From Alphaproteobacteria bacterium (GTDB lineage: Bacteria; Pseudomonadota; Alphaproteobacteria; Rhodobacterales; Rhodobacteraceae): a stretch of 10,070 nucleotides of DNA. Location: assembly GCA_013151535.1 (NCBI GenBank), contig JAADIC010000244.1, positions 1 to 10,070 of the forward strand. Direction: 5' to 3'. The position numbers and the translations under genes were made by a program. Positions 7,548-10,070 of the stretch are shown in pieces. How positions within the stretch are numbered: position 1 is the first letter of the stretch; every line of letters begins with the position of its first letter. The notes under the pieces are model-generated. The model was given only the letters and a program-made list of their open reading frames with translations. It ran no database searches and was not told the DNA's origin.

Positions 7548-8344
7548 TCAACCCCCATTTCAGCCAGTTTGCTTTCGATCCGCGCCACGTCTTCGGGGTT
7601 GTTCAGCTCCCAGAACGCGCGGCCTTTGCCGTCAACTTCAACACATAAAACCGGCTCACCGTTTTCCATGAAGCGGAGCTGCTCGAGCCCTTCAAGGGTT
7701 TCCAAAGGTCCGCTATCCCAGCGCATATATTGGGCTAGCGCGCTAGCGCGGTAGGCATAGACGCCCACATGGTGAAACACCGGAACAAGATCATTTTCGG
7801 TGTAATTCCGACTGGTAAACGGGATCACTTCCTTGGAGAAATACATCGCCCGCATGGCCTTGTCGAACACCACGGTGGTGCCGCCAACACGGCCATTTTT
7901 TCGATCTTCAAGAAAGCCATTCAACGCTTCGGCGTCGCAACGCAAAACCGGCGTGGCAACATTTGCGTCCGGATTTTCTCGAAGCGCCGCCACCAGATCC
8001 TCGACAAACCAATGGGGTGTCAGGGGGGCATCACCTTGCAGGTTAACCACGATATCGTAAGGTTGATCCAGCCGGTGAAGAACGTCCAAACAGCGCTCCG
8101 TGCCGTTTGCACAATCTTCAGACGTCATGACAACTTCGGCCCCGAAGTCTTTGGAAGTGCTGGATATTCTCTTATTATCTGTTGCCACAATAACCCGATC
8201 AACACCCCTGACCGCCATGGCCGCATCCCACGATCTGCGGATCAGGGATTTGGCCTGACCGGTGCAACCGCGTAGTTCAACCAGCGGCTTTCCCGGATAT
8301 CGGCTTGAGGCATATCGGGCCGGAATGACGATCAGAACAGACAT
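7544..8344 (-). CDS. kdsB: 3-deoxy-manno-octulosonate cytidylyltransferase (divergent, capsule-type)
   Basis: A 266-residue CMP-sugar synthetase. KdsB/KpsU enzymes activate Kdo with CTP to CMP-Kdo in the cytoplasm, for lipid A core or for the Kdo linker of ABC-exported capsules. Seen here: IPARYASSRYPGKP (7-20), VATDN (53-57), VVMTSEDCANGTER (71-84), NLQGDAPL (101-108), HHVGVYAYR (191-199) and LETLEGLEQLRFMENG (214-229). It departs from textbook KdsB in three places: QGDAP instead of QGDEP, ELNNPEDV (246-253) where most have GVDTPEDL (a metal-binding Asp replaced by Asn248), and a longer stretch (24-37) in place of the short GKPMIQ turn. A related acid sugar is therefore possible as substrate. 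The ATG at 8344 has AAGG eight bases upstream, inside cysQ, and follows the cysQ stop by 3 nt. The ABC permease nearby favours a capsule role. Confidence 0.88.
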   Translation of the reverse strand: MSVLIVIPARYASSRYPGKPLVELRGCTGQAKSLIRRSWDAAMAVRGVDRVIVATDNKRISSTSKDFGAEVVMTSEDCANGTERCLDVLHRLDQPYDIVVNLQGDAPLTPHWFVEDLVAALRENPDANVATPVLRCDAEALNGFLEDRKNGRVGGTTVVFDKAMRAMYFSKEVIPFTSRNYTENDLVPVFHHVGVYAYRASALAQYMRWDSGPLETLEGLEQLRFMENGEPVLCVEVDGKGRAFWELNNPEDVARIESKLAEMGVE

Positions 8345-8347
8345 GGT

Positions 8348-9145
8348 TCAGGCCTTGTGCACATGCACGCCGGGTGCCAAGGCGATGAAAAACGGGTTGG
8401 CGTAATCCGCCTTGCCATAAGTCAGCGGCGCGTGGTCATCATAGCGGATAACCTGCCCGCCAGCGCCGTTCAGAACCGCGTGACCGGCAGCCGTGTCCCA
8501 CTCCATCGTGCGGCCAACGCGGGGATACAAATCCGCTTCGCCGGTGGCCACAAGGCAGAACTTCAGCGACGATCCGGCAGCGGCGGAATCCTTGACGTTA
8601 TATTTGTTGATATAGTCATCCGTCGCCTGATCCCGATGGGATTTGGAGGCCACGACGATCAGCGCGTCGTTATCCGGCACCGACACCTTGATCGGCGCGG
8701 TCGGGCCAGCCTGATCGAGCGCATGCTCGCCGGTTTCTTCAACCGATTGCCCATTGGCATCCGTATAAAACAGCCTCCCCTTGGCGGGGGCATAGACCAC
8801 ACCGCGCACCGGCACGCCATTTTCAACATAGGCGATGTTGACGGTGAAATCACCGCGCCGGTGAATGAACTCTTTGGTGCCATCAAGCGGATCAACAATG
8901 ATGAAGCTGTCGGATTGCTTGCTATGAGTGTCGGCCTGTTCCTCGGTCACCAGCAGGATATCGGGGAACTCCGCCACCAGACCAGCGGTGATGATCGCGT
9001 CCGCGGCCTCGTCTGCCTCGGTCACCGGGCTTTCATCCTCCTTGGTTTTCACTTCAAAATCGTCAGCCTCGTAAATTTCCATAATCCGTGCGCCGCCTTG
9101 CAAAGCCAGCCGCCGAAAGACACGGGTCATCTTTTCAAAATCCAA
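8348..9145 (-). CDS. cysQ: 3'(2'),5'-bisphosphate nucleotidase
   Basis: A 265-residue inositol-monophosphatase-superfamily enzyme. CysQ removes the 3'-phosphate from PAP (and PAPS), clearing the by-product of sulfate transfer; the reaction needs Mg2+ and occurs in the cytoplasm. Counting from TTG 9145, visible motifs are SPVTEADEAAD (39-49), VTEEQ (66-70), the metal-binding DPLDGTKEF (85-93) and EWDTAAGHAVL (216-226); together these are diagnostic of CysQ rather than SuhB. Start choice: AGGAG lies at 9154-9158 and is 8 nt from TTG 9145, which is a good spacing. The upstream in-frame GTG 9154 overlaps the AGGAG itself and is a poor start; ATG 9130 is too far away. It is the first gene of the leftward operon, divergent from the permease gene. 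The sulfotransferase at the other end of the operon gives it an obvious PAP source. Confidence 0.93.
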   Translation of the reverse strand: MDFEKMTRVFRRLALQGGARIMEIYEADDFEVKTKEDESPVTEADEAADAIITAGLVAEFPDILLVTEEQADTHSKQSDSFIIVDPLDGTKEFIHRRGDFTVNIAYVENGVPVRGVVYAPAKGRLFYTDANGQSVEETGEHALDQAGPTAPIKVSVPDNDALIVVASKSHRDQATDDYINKYNVKDSAAAGSSLKFCLVATGEADLYPRVGRTMEWDTAAGHAVLNGAGGQVIRYDDHAPLTYGKADYANPFFIALAPGVHVHKA

Positions 9146-9153
9146 AATCAACA

Positions 9154-9158
9154 CTCCT
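9154..9158 (-). promoter_or_regulatory. Shine-Dalgarno AGGAG that sets the cysQ start
   Basis: On the minus strand AGGAG ends at 9154. It is 8 nt from TTG 9145 but overlaps the first base of the upstream GTG 9154, so it favours a TTG start for cysQ and a product three residues shorter than the longest frame. Confidence 0.6.
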
Positions 9159-9190
9159 GTGGCGCATTTTCCGGCAATTGCGCCGAATTC

Positions 9191-9219
9191 TTGAAATTTT
9201 CACGCATGCCTCTTATGGT
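9191..9219 (+). promoter_or_regulatory. Candidate sigma-70-like promoter for the permease gene
   Basis: TTGAAA (9191-9196) and TATGGT (9214-9219) are separated by 17 bases, giving a reasonable sigma-70-type promoter that would start near 9226 and leave a leader of about 57 nt before ATG 9283. It is called by eye from consensus only. Short matches like this occur by chance, so the assignment is tentative. Confidence 0.35.
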
Positions 9220-9240
9220 GCGGTAAAAGACGAACGGCAA
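9212..9240 (-). promoter_or_regulatory. Candidate promoter for the leftward cysQ operon
   Basis: On the minus strand TTGCCG (9240-9235) and CATAAG (9217-9212) are 17 bases apart, each matching consensus at four of six positions. Transcription would start near 9205, giving a leader of about 60 nt before TTG 9145. Its -10 overlaps the -10 of the rightward candidate. This is a by-eye call and weak on its own, but some promoter is needed here because this gap heads the long operon. Confidence 0.3.
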
Positions 9241-9282
9241 GGTTTCGACAAAGAAAACCGCCACCAAGATTGTGCAGGTAGA

Positions 9283-10070
9283 ATGCTTCAATACAATAAT
9301 CAAAAATCCAGCATCTGGGCCGCCGTGCGGTTTTTCGATTTGTTGTATCATTCGATCGTACGGGTGGTGCGCAAGACAAGCAGCAACGCCTTTATGGGGC
9401 TGGTCAGCAACATCATGCAATCGGTGGTGATGATCGGGGTGTTTTACATCATGTTCTCGGTGTTCGGCCTGCGCGGCAACGCGGTGCGTGGTGATTTCCT
9501 GTTATACCTGATGACCGGTATTTTCCTGTTCCTGACCCACACCAAAACCATGGGGGCGGTTGTTTCGTCCGAGGGGCCGGCCTCGCCGATCATGAAACAC
9601 GCGCCGATGACCACGTTTTTAAGCATTACCTCGTCCGCCTTGGCATCGCTTTATCTGCAATTGCTGTCAGCATTTGTAATCCTGTTCGTGGTGCATGTGG
9701 CGATCAATCCGATTGTGATCGACAATCCCGCCGGCGTGTTTCTGTCGTTTATTCTGGCGTGGTTCAGTGGCTTGACCATTGGCTTGATCTTTCTGGCGAT
9801 CAAGCCGTTTTCACCCAGCTTTACCTCGATCGGCACCACGATTTATTCCCGCGCCAACATGATCGCCAGCGGCAAGATGTTTGTCGCCAACAACCTACCA
9901 GCCTATTTGCTGCCCTATTTTTCGTGGAACCCCTTGTTTCACACCATAGATCAGGCGCGTGGTGCTGCGTTTATTAATTACACACCGCATGTGACTTCGA
10001 TCACTTATCCGATATACTTTAGTCTCGGCGTGCTGGTGATCGGCATGATGGCCGAGTTCTATTCGCGCCA
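9283..10070 (+). CDS. Capsule polysaccharide ABC transporter permease (KpsM/Wzm-like), 3' end outside window
   Basis: An open frame from ATG 9283 to the window end (262 codons plus two bases, no stop), preceded by AGG at 9276-9278. It belongs to the ABC-2 permease family that exports capsular polysaccharide across the inner membrane with an ATPase (KpsT type). Hydrophobic segments lie at about residues 41-63, 72-88, 111-142, 150-173 and 243-258; the third is long enough for two helices. Family-like features include an amphipathic basic N-terminus (VRVVRKTSSN, 26-35), the loop GPASPIMKHAPMT (98-110), RANMIASGKMF (190-200), and WNPLFHTIDQAR (215-226), which matches the conserved NPL-H motif near the last helices. 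The family is about 260 residues, so the protein is probably nearly complete here. It reads away from the operon. KpsM versus Wzm (O-antigen) cannot be settled from the permease alone; the kdsB neighbour favours a capsule type. Confidence 0.9.
   Translation, partial: MLQYNNQKSSIWAAVRFFDLLYHSIVRVVRKTSSNAFMGLVSNIMQSVVMIGVFYIMFSVFGLRGNAVRGDFLLYLMTGIFLFLTHTKTMGAVVSSEGPASPIMKHAPMTTFLSITSSALASLYLQLLSAFVILFVVHVAINPIVIDNPAGVFLSFILAWFSGLTIGLIFLAIKPFSPSFTSIGTTIYSRANMIASGKMFVANNLPAYLLPYFSWNPLFHTIDQARGAAFINYTPHVTSITYPIYFSLGVLVIGMMAEFYSR

Noticed and set aside
7734..7749. Tandem GCTAGCGC x2, containing a 14-base perfect palindrome
   Set aside because: It encodes RASALA within a KdsB segment that aligns well with the family, so it is most likely a coding coincidence and not an operator or recombination site.
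8357..9226. A 289-codon plus-strand open frame opposite cysQ
   Set aside because: It is a shadow of cysQ, whose motifs are unmistakable on the other strand; the predicted product has no recognisable domain.
9148..9420. A 90-codon minus-strand frame across the divergent intergenic region
   Set aside because: Most of it is antisense to the permease gene, it overlaps the candidate promoters, and it resembles no known protein.

Overview
The window looks like part of a cell-surface polysaccharide locus from a marine-type alphaproteobacterium, most likely a Rhodobacterales (roseobacter-group) member. The basis is the moderate GC content, the frequent GTG/TTG starts, the style of the KpsM-like permease and GT14-type glycosyltransferase, and the gene set itself; no taxonomic marker gene is present, so the assignment is an inference. 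Essentially every base is coding. I see no tRNA, rRNA, IS element or CRISPR array.

Layout: a divergent intergenic region (about 9155-9282) separates a rightward capsule-type ABC transporter permease (9283 to the window end, partial) from a leftward nine-gene run. In transcription order on the minus strand this run is: cysQ-type 3'(2'),5'-bisphosphate nucleotidase (9145-8348), a divergent kdsB-type CMP-Kdo synthetase (8344-7544), a GT2 glycosyltransferase (7547-6285), galU (6215-5322), galE (5313-4327), a GT4 glycosyltransferase (4326-3103), a GT2-like glycosyltransferase (3052-2039), a GT14-like core-2/I-branching glycosyltransferase with a large C-terminal domain (2034-337), and a sulfotransferase cut by the window start (337-1). 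Junctions are mostly overlaps or gaps under 10 nt. The two exceptions are a 69 nt gap before galU and a 50 nt gap before the second GT2 gene. A single operon with translational coupling is likely.

How the genes fit together (inference from family roles): GalU makes UDP-glucose and GalE interconverts it with UDP-galactose. The KdsB-like enzyme activates Kdo or a related acid sugar as its CMP derivative, which suits the poly-Kdo linker of ABC-exported capsules. Four glycosyltransferases assemble the glycan, the sulfotransferase would add sulfate from PAPS, and CysQ would remove the by-product PAP. The KpsM-like permease would export the chain. The most interesting reading is therefore a sulfated, branched capsule or exopolysaccharide locus, with sulfate donor by-product recycling built into the same operon.

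Points worth checking are an uncertain N-terminus with an A6 run in the second GT2 gene, altered motif residues in the KdsB homologue, the unassigned C-terminal domains of two glycosyltransferases, and possible overlapping back-to-back promoters between cysQ and the permease gene.
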